A stretch of DNA of 35,785 bases from Treponema sp. GTDB lineage: Bacteria > Spirochaetota > Spirochaetia > Treponematales > Breznakiellaceae. A program made the translations under genes and the position numbers. Where the stretch lies: assembly GCA_031256445.1 (NCBI GenBank), contig JAIRQN010000012.1, forward strand, positions 1-35,785. The letters are read 5' to 3'. Below are positions 11,327 through 18,735 of this stretch, in pieces (positions within the stretch are counted from its first letter, which is position 1; each line of letters starts with the position of its first letter). The notes under the pieces are model-generated. The model was not told the DNA's origin, did not search any database, and was given only the letters and a program-made list of their open reading frames with translations.

Positions 11327-14064
11327 GAACTGACCTTGTTTTTGAATGTATACATGTTGCGTCCGTTATTTTTGGATTTATAAAGCATTTCATCCGCGAC
11401 TTTAATGAAGACATCAGGATTATCCAAATGCGATACTTTGCCTGTCATTACCCCGATTGAAACGGTAACGCAGTCGGCAACTTTGTTTTCTTTATGCGGT
11501 ATCCCGCATGCGCGGACACTTTCAAGTATCTTTTCGGCAAGCATACACGCGCCGTTTTCATCGGTATTCGGCAGAACAACCATAAATTCTTCGCCTCCGT
11601 AGCGGACTACAAAATCGCTTGTCCTTGTTACACTTTTTACAATTGTCTGCGCGATAGTCACAAGGCATTTATCCCCTTCGCCGTGTCCGTATGTATCGTT
11701 ATACAATTTAAAGAAATCAATATCTATCATCATCAGGCTCAGCCATCCGTTTGAACGCGATAATGTCCTCATAATGGAGTTCAGGTTCTCGTTTAAAAAA
11801 CGCCTGTTATAAATATTTGTAAGAGCGTCATAATATACTTTTCCGGCTTCTATTCCAAGCAGTTGAATCTCATTTTCCATTTCCGCGCGCACCATGGCGC
11901 CTGCCCATAATTTTGCCGCGGAATTTACAATGGTTTCTTCGTTTTGGGAAAAAATCCTTTCATGCTGACAGTCATCAAATCCAACAAACCCCCAAAACTG
12001 ATTGTTGATAAAAACCGGCACGACAATAATTGAAAGAATGCCCCTGGGTACCAGCTGCTGCCGGATTGGTTCGGGCATATTGTTTACCAGACTTAAGATT
12101 GTTTTTCCCTGCAGCAGCAATTCCTCCCATCCCGGCATTATTTTTCCAAACGGTATGCCTACGGTAGTATCCCTGCTCTGCCGCAGATTCTCATTGTCGG
12201 TCCATTCGTAAAAAAGCGTACCGCAGACTACATCTTCTATTTTGCTGTTCTTCCATATGCATATCCGGTCAAAATTCAGAGTCTCCGCGAGGAAACGCAT
12301 GCCTTCGTAAATTGATTTGCCGAAACTGCCTGTTTCTTTCTGGAGCATTGTGGCGGATACATGGTTAAGAGCCGAAAGCAGTTTGTTTTTCTGCTCCGTT
12401 TCAAGTTCCATTTCAAAGTGCAAAACAGTATCCGCGCAAAGATGCGCCGCGGACTGCAAAAGGTCTATACATTCTTCGTCAAAAACCCGGTAGTTGGTAT
12501 GGTCTTCCATTGTGATAACGCCCCAGATATTGCCATGCGTAAAAATGGGGACAAAATAAATCGCCTTTACTCCGAAGCGCGAGAGCCAGTCCGCTTCGTC
12601 TTTGGGCATATCTTTCACATTCGCGTTTATATTTTCCCCTCTGTTGACAATCTCCATCCACCGGAGCACGGCGGAATCAAGAGGAACCTCGCGCAGTTCC
12701 TCGTCCAGAGGAGCCGACTCGCCCTGCCAAAGATATATCTGACCGAACTTTTTGTCATTGTCCAGCAGCTTGTAAACGGCGATGCGGTCTATCCCCGCCG
12801 CTTCGCCGACAGGCTGCAGCCCCAAATTCATAACGTCGTCAAATTTTTCTTCGTTATGCGAAATAAGCGTTATCGCCATCTTGTTCAGGGCCTGCAGCAT
12901 TATTTCGCGGCGTTTGAGCTTTAAGGTGTTTTCCCTGATACTGATGGTTTTCTCATTCATTATAACGGTATTGGCGCATAAAAACGCCGCTGATTTCATC
13001 ATTTCCGTGCTGTCTTCGTTAAATGTGCGCACCATGTTCAGATCTTCAAAGATCACAAACCCCCAGAAACTGTTGCTTATAAACACCGGAGCGACGAACA
13101 ATGAAACAATCCCCAAAGATTTTAAAGTCTCAGCTTCCGGAAGCGAATTTACAAAACTGTTAATGGGCTCGCCGTTTGATAAAATGCTTTCCCAGCTCGA
13201 CATAAATATGGCATATGAGACATCTATAAATTCCGGCATGGGCATTGTAGTCCCGCCTGATTGTTTATGCCAGCGGTATATCTGGGAGACATATAAACCA
13301 TCGGGCTTTTCGGTATTCTTCCAGACCGAGATTCTGTCCAGATGAAACACATCGGCAATAAGCGTAACGCCGGCTGTCATCATATCTTCAAAGGATTCTT
13401 TATGCTGCGACAGAAAAATTATCGAAGCCTTGTTCAGCGTTACAAGCATTTTTTCGCGGTAGCTGAGTTTGTCAGCGGCCTGTTCTTCATCCCTTGCCTT
13501 TTCCTGTCTTATTATCGCGGCAGAGGCCATATACGCCGCCGCGCGCAGAAAACCGGCGCAGTCTTTGCTATATTCAAAACCTTTAACATGATCCTCAAAA
13601 ATAACCGCTCCCCAGAATTTTTCATTTAAAAAAACAGGCGAAAGAAAAATTGAACGGGCGCCCGACGGGCCGATAAAATTTTTTTCTTCATCATTCATGT
13701 CTTTATAACGCCTGAAAACAGACTCGTTATTTTTAAGGCAGGAAAACCAGTCTTCAATTACTATGCTGTCAGACAGGGTTTCCTGATTTTCCTTAAAATC
13801 AACCGCATTGTCTTCGGTTTTATTCCAGCGGTATACATGCCCCCTGTGCTTGCCGTCGCTGGTTTTTATGTAGTCAAAAATAACGATACGATCCAGTCCT
13901 GCGGCTGACGCGATTGGCGCCAGACCGTTAAACATTACTTCTTTAAAATTTTCTTTGTTATAGAAAGCGAGTATTTCAATTGATTTATTTAACGCGTTGG
14001 AAAAAGAATTTTGCGGCTCCAAAACAGGCAGAAACGTATTATTTTCAGAGATTTCATTTCCCAT
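11323..14064 (-). CDS. Diguanylate cyclase with four tandem GAF domains
   Basis: The ATG at 14064 is preferred to a GTG 9 nt earlier because an AAAGG lies at a proper distance before it. The 913-residue cytosolic protein has four GAF-like sensor units of about 170-180 residues each (roughly 20-190, 200-375, 380-560, 565-740). All share a recurrent pattern: D(R) near the start and a FWG.V.FED-type strand (for example KFWGAVIFEDH, SFWGFVIFEDL, NIWGVITMEDH, QFWGFVGFDDC). The GGDEF domain (about 755-910) has GGEEF at 823-827 and an intact inhibitory I-site RTSD five residues before it. It should make c-di-GMP from GTP with product feedback. The ligands of the GAF units are unknown. The promoter lies upstream at 14114-14142. 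Confidence 0.93.
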   Translation of the reverse strand: MGNEISENNTFLPVLEPQNSFSNALNKSIEILAFYNKENFKEVMFNGLAPIASAAGLDRIVIFDYIKTSDGKHRGHVYRWNKTEDNAVDFKENQETLSDSIVIEDWFSCLKNNESVFRRYKDMNDEEKNFIGPSGARSIFLSPVFLNEKFWGAVIFEDHVKGFEYSKDCAGFLRAAAYMASAAIIRQEKARDEEQAADKLSYREKMLVTLNKASIIFLSQHKESFEDMMTAGVTLIADVFHLDRISVWKNTEKPDGLYVSQIYRWHKQSGGTTMPMPEFIDVSYAIFMSSWESILSNGEPINSFVNSLPEAETLKSLGIVSLFVAPVFISNSFWGFVIFEDLNMVRTFNEDSTEMMKSAAFLCANTVIMNEKTISIRENTLKLKRREIMLQALNKMAITLISHNEEKFDDVMNLGLQPVGEAAGIDRIAVYKLLDNDKKFGQIYLWQGESAPLDEELREVPLDSAVLRWMEIVNRGENINANVKDMPKDEADWLSRFGVKAIYFVPIFTHGNIWGVITMEDHTNYRVFDEECIDLLQSAAHLCADTVLHFEMELETEQKNKLLSALNHVSATMLQKETGSFGKSIYEGMRFLAETLNFDRICIWKNSKIEDVVCGTLFYEWTDNENLRQSRDTTVGIPFGKIMPGWEELLLQGKTILSLVNNMPEPIRQQLVPRGILSIIVVPVFINNQFWGFVGFDDCQHERIFSQNEETIVNSAAKLWAGAMVRAEMENEIQLLGIEAGKVYYDALTNIYNRRFLNENLNSIMRTLSRSNGWLSLMMIDIDFFKLYNDTYGHGEGDKCLVTIAQTIVKSVTRTSDFVVRYGGEEFMVVLPNTDENGACMLAEKILESVRACGIPHKENKVADCVTVSIGVMTGKVSHLDNPDVFIKVADEMLYKSKNNGRNMYTFKNKVSS

Positions 14065-14113
14065 ATGCCGCACCTTTTCTGTAACTTGCTTCTAATTAAA
14101 ATTTACCAATATA

Positions 14114-14142
14114 ATAATAGCAGTTATTCAAATAAATAACAA
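14114..14142 (-). promoter_or_regulatory. Promoter of the GAF-GGDEF gene
   Basis: TTGTTA (14137-14142) and TATTAT (14114-14119) are 17 nt apart on the minus strand, about 50 nt before the ATG. Confidence 0.45.
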
Positions 14143-14226
14143 TAAAATTCAGACTTCTGCGGTTAGAATTCGATCAATCCATCCTGTAAAATAATGTTAC
14201 TGGAAATTGCACTATATTAACTGTTC

Positions 14227-14260
14227 ATTCTGGAGATAGGGGGATTCTGGAGATATGGGG
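14227..14260. repeat. Tandem 17-bp duplication of the tRNA-Ala 3' end
   Basis: Copies at 14227-14243 and 14244-14260 differ at one base (ATTCTGGAGATAGGGGG and ATTCTGGAGATATGGGG). The inner copy is the T-arm/acceptor end of tRNA-Ala plus a few flanking bases. A duplicated tRNA 3' end is what site-specific integration leaves, but no integrase is present here, and replication slippage is an equal explanation. Confidence 0.7.
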
Positions 14261-14320
14261 ATTCGAACCCCAGGCCTATTGATTGCGAACCAATCGCTCT
14301 ACCAACTGAGCTATATCCCC
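14248..14320 (-). tRNA. tRNA-Ala (anticodon CGC)
   Basis: The 73-nt gene has acceptor stem GGGGATA/TATCTCC with the G3:U70 wobble that marks alanine tRNAs, and discriminator A. The D-arm contains AGCTCAGTTGGTAGAGC. The anticodon stem ATTGG/TCAAT carries loop TTCGCAA (anticodon CGC, codon GCG). The T-arm is TGGGG-TTCGAAT-CCCCA. CCA is not encoded. Confidence 0.94.
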
Positions 14321-14333
14321 TCTTTCTGATAAA

Positions 14334-14362
14334 ATTAGATATTATTTTATATGTTTGGTCAA
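14334..14362 (-). promoter_or_regulatory. Promoter of tRNA-Ala
   Basis: TTGACC (14357-14362) and TCTAAT (14334-14339) are 17 nt apart on the minus strand, each 5 of 6 to consensus. The start would be about 7 nt before the tRNA 5' end. Confidence 0.55.
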
Positions 14363-14379
14363 GGGGGATTCGGTGTATA

Positions 14380-15570
14380 ATGATACAGGGGCGTTTTTTG
14401 GGTATTTTTGATATTATCCGCTGCGGACATGGAATATTCTTTGTCGCTTTGCAGACAATGCTGATGTTTGGGTTTTTCATGGAATGGCTGCGGGACAAAA
14501 AAGCCGCAACCGCCGCGGAAAAAAACCCGCACGATGCAAAAGTATCCATTATTATTCCCATCCATAACGAAAAAGATCGCATGGAAGGCCTTCTGCGCAC
14601 TCTGCTTGTCCAATCCTGTCCGGCTCAGATAATATTCATTGATGATCGCAGCACAGATGGAAGCTCCGCGATGCTTGCTCATTTTGCGGCTAATGCCGGT
14701 ATGCGCGGTATTGACTGCCGCGTTATTACGCTAAAGGAAAATCCAGGTTCCAACCGCAAGCAATTTGCCCTCTCCAGAGGAATCTCTGAATCCAGCGGGG
14801 ATTATCTGCTTTTTACCGACGGAGACTGCGAAATACCTCCCGGCTGGGTTAAATCAATGTCAAACCGTATACAGCAAAAAGGAGTTGGAGCGGTAATAGG
14901 ACCGGTTTTTAAAAAGAAACAGGGTAAAGGGTTTTTTTACCTTTATCAATGTTATGATCACGCAGTGCGGTACAATTACCTTGCCGGAGCAATCGGGCTG
15001 GGAGCGGCAGGCGGCGGTTTTGGAAATAATTTGATTATAAGCAGGGAAGCGCTTGACGCGGCAGGCGGTTATGACGCGATACCGCCCTCCCCTACCGAAG
15101 ACGCCGCGCTTATTTCGCAGATTCGCAGCATGGGAAAATACAGCGTCCGCGCTGCCGCGCATCCGGACGCGGCGGTAGAAACAGCGGAAGAAAAATCATG
15201 GAGCGCTTTCATTAACCAGACGCTGCGATGGAACAACGGCGGGATATACAGCCCGGAGACGCTTACCCGTTTTAATTACAATCTTCTTATGCTGGTAATA
15301 AGCACCGGCATTCTCGCCATCCCGTTCCTGCCGTTCTTTCCCGAACTGTGGCCGATGCCTGCCGGAGTTCTCATTGTCATGATAGAAAACACAATCGCCG
15401 TTTTCGCTCTTTTCAGAAAAAAAATGCCGCGCTCTGTTTCGGGAGCGCCCGGAAGAATCAGGCTTATTTTCGGATATTTTTTAACCCTGCTCTTTATGCC
15501 CTGTTATCTGACATTAATGACATTAATGGGTTACGCGCACATTAAGACAAAGTGGAAAGGAAATTATTAA
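14380..15570 (+). CDS. Membrane-bound family 2 glycosyltransferase
   Basis: The 396-residue protein has one N-terminal membrane helix (about residues 12-32), a cytosolic GT-A domain (about 47-300) and three C-terminal helices (about 305-390). GT2 motifs are VSIIIPIHNE at the start of the fold, the nucleotide-binding FIDDRSTDG, the DxD-like FTDGDCEIP, the acceptor-site PTEDAALI and QTLRW (the QxxRW motif of processive enzymes). It should transfer a sugar from a nucleotide-sugar to a lipid or polysaccharide at the inner membrane. The substrate cannot be told. It starts opposite tRNA-Ala. Its stop codon TAA lies in the first GAAATTATTAA of the repeat region that separates it from ilvE. Confidence 0.88.
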   Translation: MIQGRFLGIFDIIRCGHGIFFVALQTMLMFGFFMEWLRDKKAATAAEKNPHDAKVSIIIPIHNEKDRMEGLLRTLLVQSCPAQIIFIDDRSTDGSSAMLAHFAANAGMRGIDCRVITLKENPGSNRKQFALSRGISESSGDYLLFTDGDCEIPPGWVKSMSNRIQQKGVGAVIGPVFKKKQGKGFFYLYQCYDHAVRYNYLAGAIGLGAAGGGFGNNLIISREALDAAGGYDAIPPSPTEDAALISQIRSMGKYSVRAAAHPDAAVETAEEKSWSAFINQTLRWNNGGIYSPETLTRFNYNLLMLVISTGILAIPFLPFFPELWPMPAGVLIVMIENTIAVFALFRKKMPRSVSGAPGRIRLIFGYFLTLLFMPCYLTLMTLMGYAHIKTKWKGNY

Positions 15571-15573
15571 CAG

Positions 15574-15679
15574 GAAATTATTTACTGGTCATCTTTCAGA
15601 TGACCTGCACCATGAGACCTTACGGCCTCGTGGTGTAGAGAAATTATTAACTGGTCATCTTTCAGATGACCTGCACCAT
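15574..15679. repeat. Duplicated ilvE 3' end and terminator, with a third hairpin between the copies
   Basis: Two 40-nt direct repeats (15574-15613 and 15640-15679) agree at 39 of 40 positions. The right copy contains the last five codons and stop of ilvE plus a perfect hairpin, GGTCATCT-TTC-AGATGACC (15653-15671). The left copy repeats the same codons, stop and hairpin (15587-15605). Between them a 12-bp imperfect hairpin (15608-15619 with 15624-15635, loop TTAC) completes three stems in a row. A third short copy, GAAATTATTAAC, is at 15560-15571 and provides the glycosyltransferase stop codon. The array separates two convergent genes and probably acts as a bidirectional terminator. Confidence 0.8.
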
Positions 15680-16747
15680 CCAGTTTTTGGTGTCGGGCAG
15701 TTTTCCGTACTGGATGCCTTTTATGGTATCACGGATTTCGCGGGTAAACTCGCCCGTTTGGCTGTCATTAAAAATTACTTTCCTGCCCTGATATGTAATT
15801 GACGTCAGCGGCGTGGCTCCTGCGGCGGTTCCGCTTACAAAACATTCTTTTGTTTCTTCCAGAGCCTCATCTATTGATACCCTGCGTTCAGTTGTCTTTA
15901 CGCCGCGATCACGCGCAAGTTCGATGATGCTGGCTCTTGTAATTCCTGGCAGTATTGTATCTCCAAGCTCCGGCGTTACAAGTTCACCGGATTTTAAATA
16001 AAAAAAAATGTTACACGATGATCCTTCTTCTATATATTTTCTGTGCACTGCGTCAAGAAAAATACATTCCATGTATCCTGCTTTAAAAGCTTCGGATTTC
16101 GCGAGAGCTGATATCGCGTAATTGGAACACGCTTTTATCCAGCCTGTGCCGGAGGGCGTCGCGCGTATGCGTTCCGTTACAACCGCGTCGGAATTGCCTG
16201 AAGAAAAATACGCGCTTACCGGAGTATTGATCACCATCACATAAGGTTCATGGGAAAGGTTTACCCCAATGCCGCTTTCTGAAATTGTAAAGGGCCTTAT
16301 ATAAACAGAGTCCGCTGATATGTATGAATCTTTTTCCCAGTCGCTGTTATAAACCGGTTTAAATCCAAGCGCGGCGTTTCGTTTAACAGTTTCCAGACAG
16401 GAGGAAATAAACATTTCTTCCGGAAACGGCGGCATATAAAGGCCTTCCATTGAACTGTAAAAACGGGCCGCGTTTCTGTCCGGCCTGAAAACAGCCAGCC
16501 CTCCGTTTTTCTGAGGCAGAGCTTTTAGCCCTTCAAAACAGGCAAGTCCGTACTGGGTAGTATAGTTTACAAGCGGCATATCATCGTAATAATTGCGCGA
16601 ATTTTCCAGCTTTGCGCGATCTTCATCGCCCATTGCCGCTTCATCCTCAGGCGTTTTATGCGGTTTTTCCAGATATTCATCTGCCCATTTGCCATCCGAA
16701 TATTTCGCGCGGTATGTTACAGGATATGTGTTTAACGCAAATGCCAT
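15662..16747 (-). CDS. ilvE: Branched-chain amino acid aminotransferase
   Basis: The 361-residue protein is a fold-type IV PLP aminotransferase of the longer, eukaryote-like BCAT subgroup. The PLP-binding lysine is K205 in WIKACSNYA. The phosphate and substrate sites are seen in EEGSSCNIFF, FVSGTAAGATPL and VNYTTQYGLACFEGLKAL. It swaps the amino group between Leu/Ile/Val and 2-oxoglutarate, the last step of branched-chain synthesis or the first of breakdown. SD AAGGAG lies 5 nt before the ATG. The gene is 27 nt downstream of a lipoprotein gene and ends the long minus-strand block. Its terminal codons and terminator are duplicated just downstream. Confidence 0.95.
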   Translation of the reverse strand: MAFALNTYPVTYRAKYSDGKWADEYLEKPHKTPEDEAAMGDEDRAKLENSRNYYDDMPLVNYTTQYGLACFEGLKALPQKNGGLAVFRPDRNAARFYSSMEGLYMPPFPEEMFISSCLETVKRNAALGFKPVYNSDWEKDSYISADSVYIRPFTISESGIGVNLSHEPYVMVINTPVSAYFSSGNSDAVVTERIRATPSGTGWIKACSNYAISALAKSEAFKAGYMECIFLDAVHRKYIEEGSSCNIFFYLKSGELVTPELGDTILPGITRASIIELARDRGVKTTERRVSIDEALEETKECFVSGTAAGATPLTSITYQGRKVIFNDSQTGEFTREIRDTIKGIQYGKLPDTKNWMVQVI

Positions 16748-16774
16748 AATATCTCCTTAATAAAATTTATCTTT

Positions 16775-17572
16775 TTATTCTTCTACAGGTGAATTTCCGG
16801 GAAGAAAAATCATCAGTACAATAACTGCCGCCGCCGCCAGGCCGATAATAACGGTACTGAACGCGCTGTTTTTAAAAACGCTGGCCGCATTACCGGATCC
16901 TAATCCGCTTGAAGATTTCCCAGAGGCTGCCGCGGAAGGATTGGGTCCAGGAATCTGCCGTATTGGACGAACATAATGGATATTATCTTTCGCGCTGAAA
17001 TCCATTTCACCGTTAGAAAAATTCAACACGCTTGTTTTAAAACCTTCGCTGTCAGCGTCATTGGATGCCCAGTACATATCGTCCGCAAAATCGCCGATGT
17101 CTCTTCTTTTTAAATTCCCGTATATCTGATCCAGTTCAGCCTGACTGGGCAGAAACCAGTCGTCAAATCCATTATATTCCAGATTGAACGCTTTTACTGC
17201 CGCAGTACCGGCTTCTTCCTCCGCTGTGCGGAATTTATTAAAAATAATCTCCGTATTCTGTTTTCCGCTCCCTATTAAAATATTTGTTTTATCAACTTTT
17301 GTTTTATTCATGCTCCATGCGGCCGCAAACTCAGCTTCTTTTGGAGCGGCTTCCAGATAACGCCAGCCGCTTGAATTGCTTCTTTTATCATAAAAAATTA
17401 TACCTCCGGCAGGACCGGTCTCCCCGATGCTGTATGCCGTAAATGAGGAATTATCCTGTTGAGAAGAAGATGAACTAATCTGGGCATAATCGGAATCCAC
17501 GCTTGCATTCTTTGCGGAATTCGCGCAGGAACAGGTCATAACAATGACTGCAAAAATAAATATTTTTTTCAT
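16775..17572 (-). CDS. DUF1566 (Lcl C-terminal domain) lipoprotein with a C-terminal membrane anchor
   Basis: The ATG at 17572 (MKKIFIFAV) is chosen over an in-frame GTG at 17593 because it begins a proper signal peptide. The 265-residue protein has a lipobox-like MTCSC near residue 15, a Ser-rich spacer to about 48, then a DUF1566 domain (about 50-205): GETGPAGGIIFYDK, GWRYLEAAP, FDDWFLPSQAELDQIY, YWASN and YVRPIRQI. A Gly/Ser linker leads to a hydrophobic helix (about 236-256). DUF1566 modules occur in many exported spirochaete and Bacteroidetes proteins, and their ligand is unknown. Having a lipid anchor and also a C-terminal helix is unusual. The SD is weak, so translation may depend on the upstream femX-like gene 41 nt away. 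Confidence 0.8.
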   Translation of the reverse strand: MKKIFIFAVIVMTCSCANSAKNASVDSDYAQISSSSSQQDNSSFTAYSIGETGPAGGIIFYDKRSNSSGWRYLEAAPKEAEFAAAWSMNKTKVDKTNILIGSGKQNTEIIFNKFRTAEEEAGTAAVKAFNLEYNGFDDWFLPSQAELDQIYGNLKRRDIGDFADDMYWASNDADSEGFKTSVLNFSNGEMDFSAKDNIHYVRPIRQIPGPNPSAAASGKSSSGLGSGNAASVFKNSAFSTVIIGLAAAAVIVLMIFLPGNSPVEE

Positions 17573-17613
17573 AATCAATAAAAAATTTATCACAATGTCA
17601 TTATCATGTCAAT

Positions 17614-18726
17614 TCAACCAATTGAACGGGACTTTGCCGCTTGTCCTTTTTTACGATCCCGCAGTTTTTTCCTCAGGGATTCGGCGAAATTAAACAGGCT
17701 ATAGATTGTTTTTCTGTAAATATAATCCATGCTTGCCGGACGGTGAATGATAAGTCCTCCAAAACCGGTTTTAAAACGGAAAAGACCTGCCATTGGATGG
17801 TTTGGATCCTCATCCGGAGGTATGCCGAATAAATCATAATAATGACAGCCCATTTCCCTGGCGTCCCGCATTGCGCTCCACTGAAGGGCGTATGGCGGCA
17901 TTAAATTTCGTTTTATGTTCGAAGACGCTCCATACAGATAAGTCGCCGTTTCCCCAAAAAAAAGAACAACAATTGCCGCGAGATCATCGCCTTCGTGGCT
18001 TGCTGTATACAACCGTATTCTACAGTTATTGCCGTGATCATCACAAATTTCAAACAGTTTTTTGTAGTACTCAATTTTGTGCACTGCAATACCGTCTCTT
18101 TGTGCTGTTTCTTTTAAAAGTTTATAAAAAATTTTTATATCCTGTGCTCCGCTCTCTTTAACCTGTACGCCCTTCTTCCCGGCAAGGCTGATATTGTACC
18201 TCCACTTTGGTTTCATTGAAGAAAGAATTTCATCGCAGGAAGGGCCTAAATTAATAATCACAGTATCAGGCGGCTGAACTGTCGCCGCCGCTCTTTTAAA
18301 ACCAAACCTAAAAAAAAGCGCCGTTTCATTTTCACCACCCTCTTCTTTCTTGTCACTGTCAATTGCATACCAGGGCGGGTCAAAACGGATGAACACAGTG
18401 TTATGTGCCAAAAACGGCTTTAGTTTGGCGGCAAGTTCAGAAAGACAGGCTGCCCTGCTTTCAGCGGGAAAATCTTCAGGTAACAGAGGACCCCAGGGGA
18501 CATACGCAAATGTAAAACCGCGGACAAGTCTTCTGGACAGAAGCAAAAGCGCGGCTGTTTCGTTTTTGTCATTAAACCGCAAATCTACAAGGAAGGAGAG
18601 CGCGTTCCAGCCAAAACACGATTTAAATTCTCCCCACATCGCCGACTGCAGAAAATTTCCGGCGTTCCGGCAGACATCCAAATCCGCTTTTTTTATTTCC
18701 TTAATAAAACTTATATTATCCTGCAT
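17614..18726 (-). CDS. FemAB/FemX-family aminoacyltransferase (peptidoglycan side chain)
   Basis: The 370-residue protein has the two-lobed GNAT fold of FemA, FemB and FemX. Recognisable stretches are FTFAYVPWGPLL, the lipid II-binding MKPKWRYNISLAGKKGV, and the second-lobe GASSNIKRNLMPPYALQW and YYDLFGIPPDEDPNHPMAGL. It lacks the long coiled-coil arm of FemA, so it is closer to FemX or the short Bacteroidetes/spirochaete forms. Such enzymes add amino acids from aminoacyl-tRNA to the stem peptide of lipid II. Treponeme peptidoglycan is reported to carry glycine on ornithine, so glycine addition is a reasonable but unproven role. It starts 9 nt after the metG stop with no SD, which suggests translational coupling. 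Confidence 0.88.
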   Translation of the reverse strand: MQDNISFIKEIKKADLDVCRNAGNFLQSAMWGEFKSCFGWNALSFLVDLRFNDKNETAALLLLSRRLVRGFTFAYVPWGPLLPEDFPAESRAACLSELAAKLKPFLAHNTVFIRFDPPWYAIDSDKKEEGGENETALFFRFGFKRAAATVQPPDTVIINLGPSCDEILSSMKPKWRYNISLAGKKGVQVKESGAQDIKIFYKLLKETAQRDGIAVHKIEYYKKLFEICDDHGNNCRIRLYTASHEGDDLAAIVVLFFGETATYLYGASSNIKRNLMPPYALQWSAMRDAREMGCHYYDLFGIPPDEDPNHPMAGLFRFKTGFGGLIIHRPASMDYIYRKTIYSLFNFAESLRKKLRDRKKGQAAKSRSIG

Positions 18727-18735
18727 AAAAAAAAT

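Noticed and set aside
15574-15679. CRISPR array
   Set aside because: Only two copies with a hairpin between them; the repeat contains ilvE codons, and no cas genes are near.
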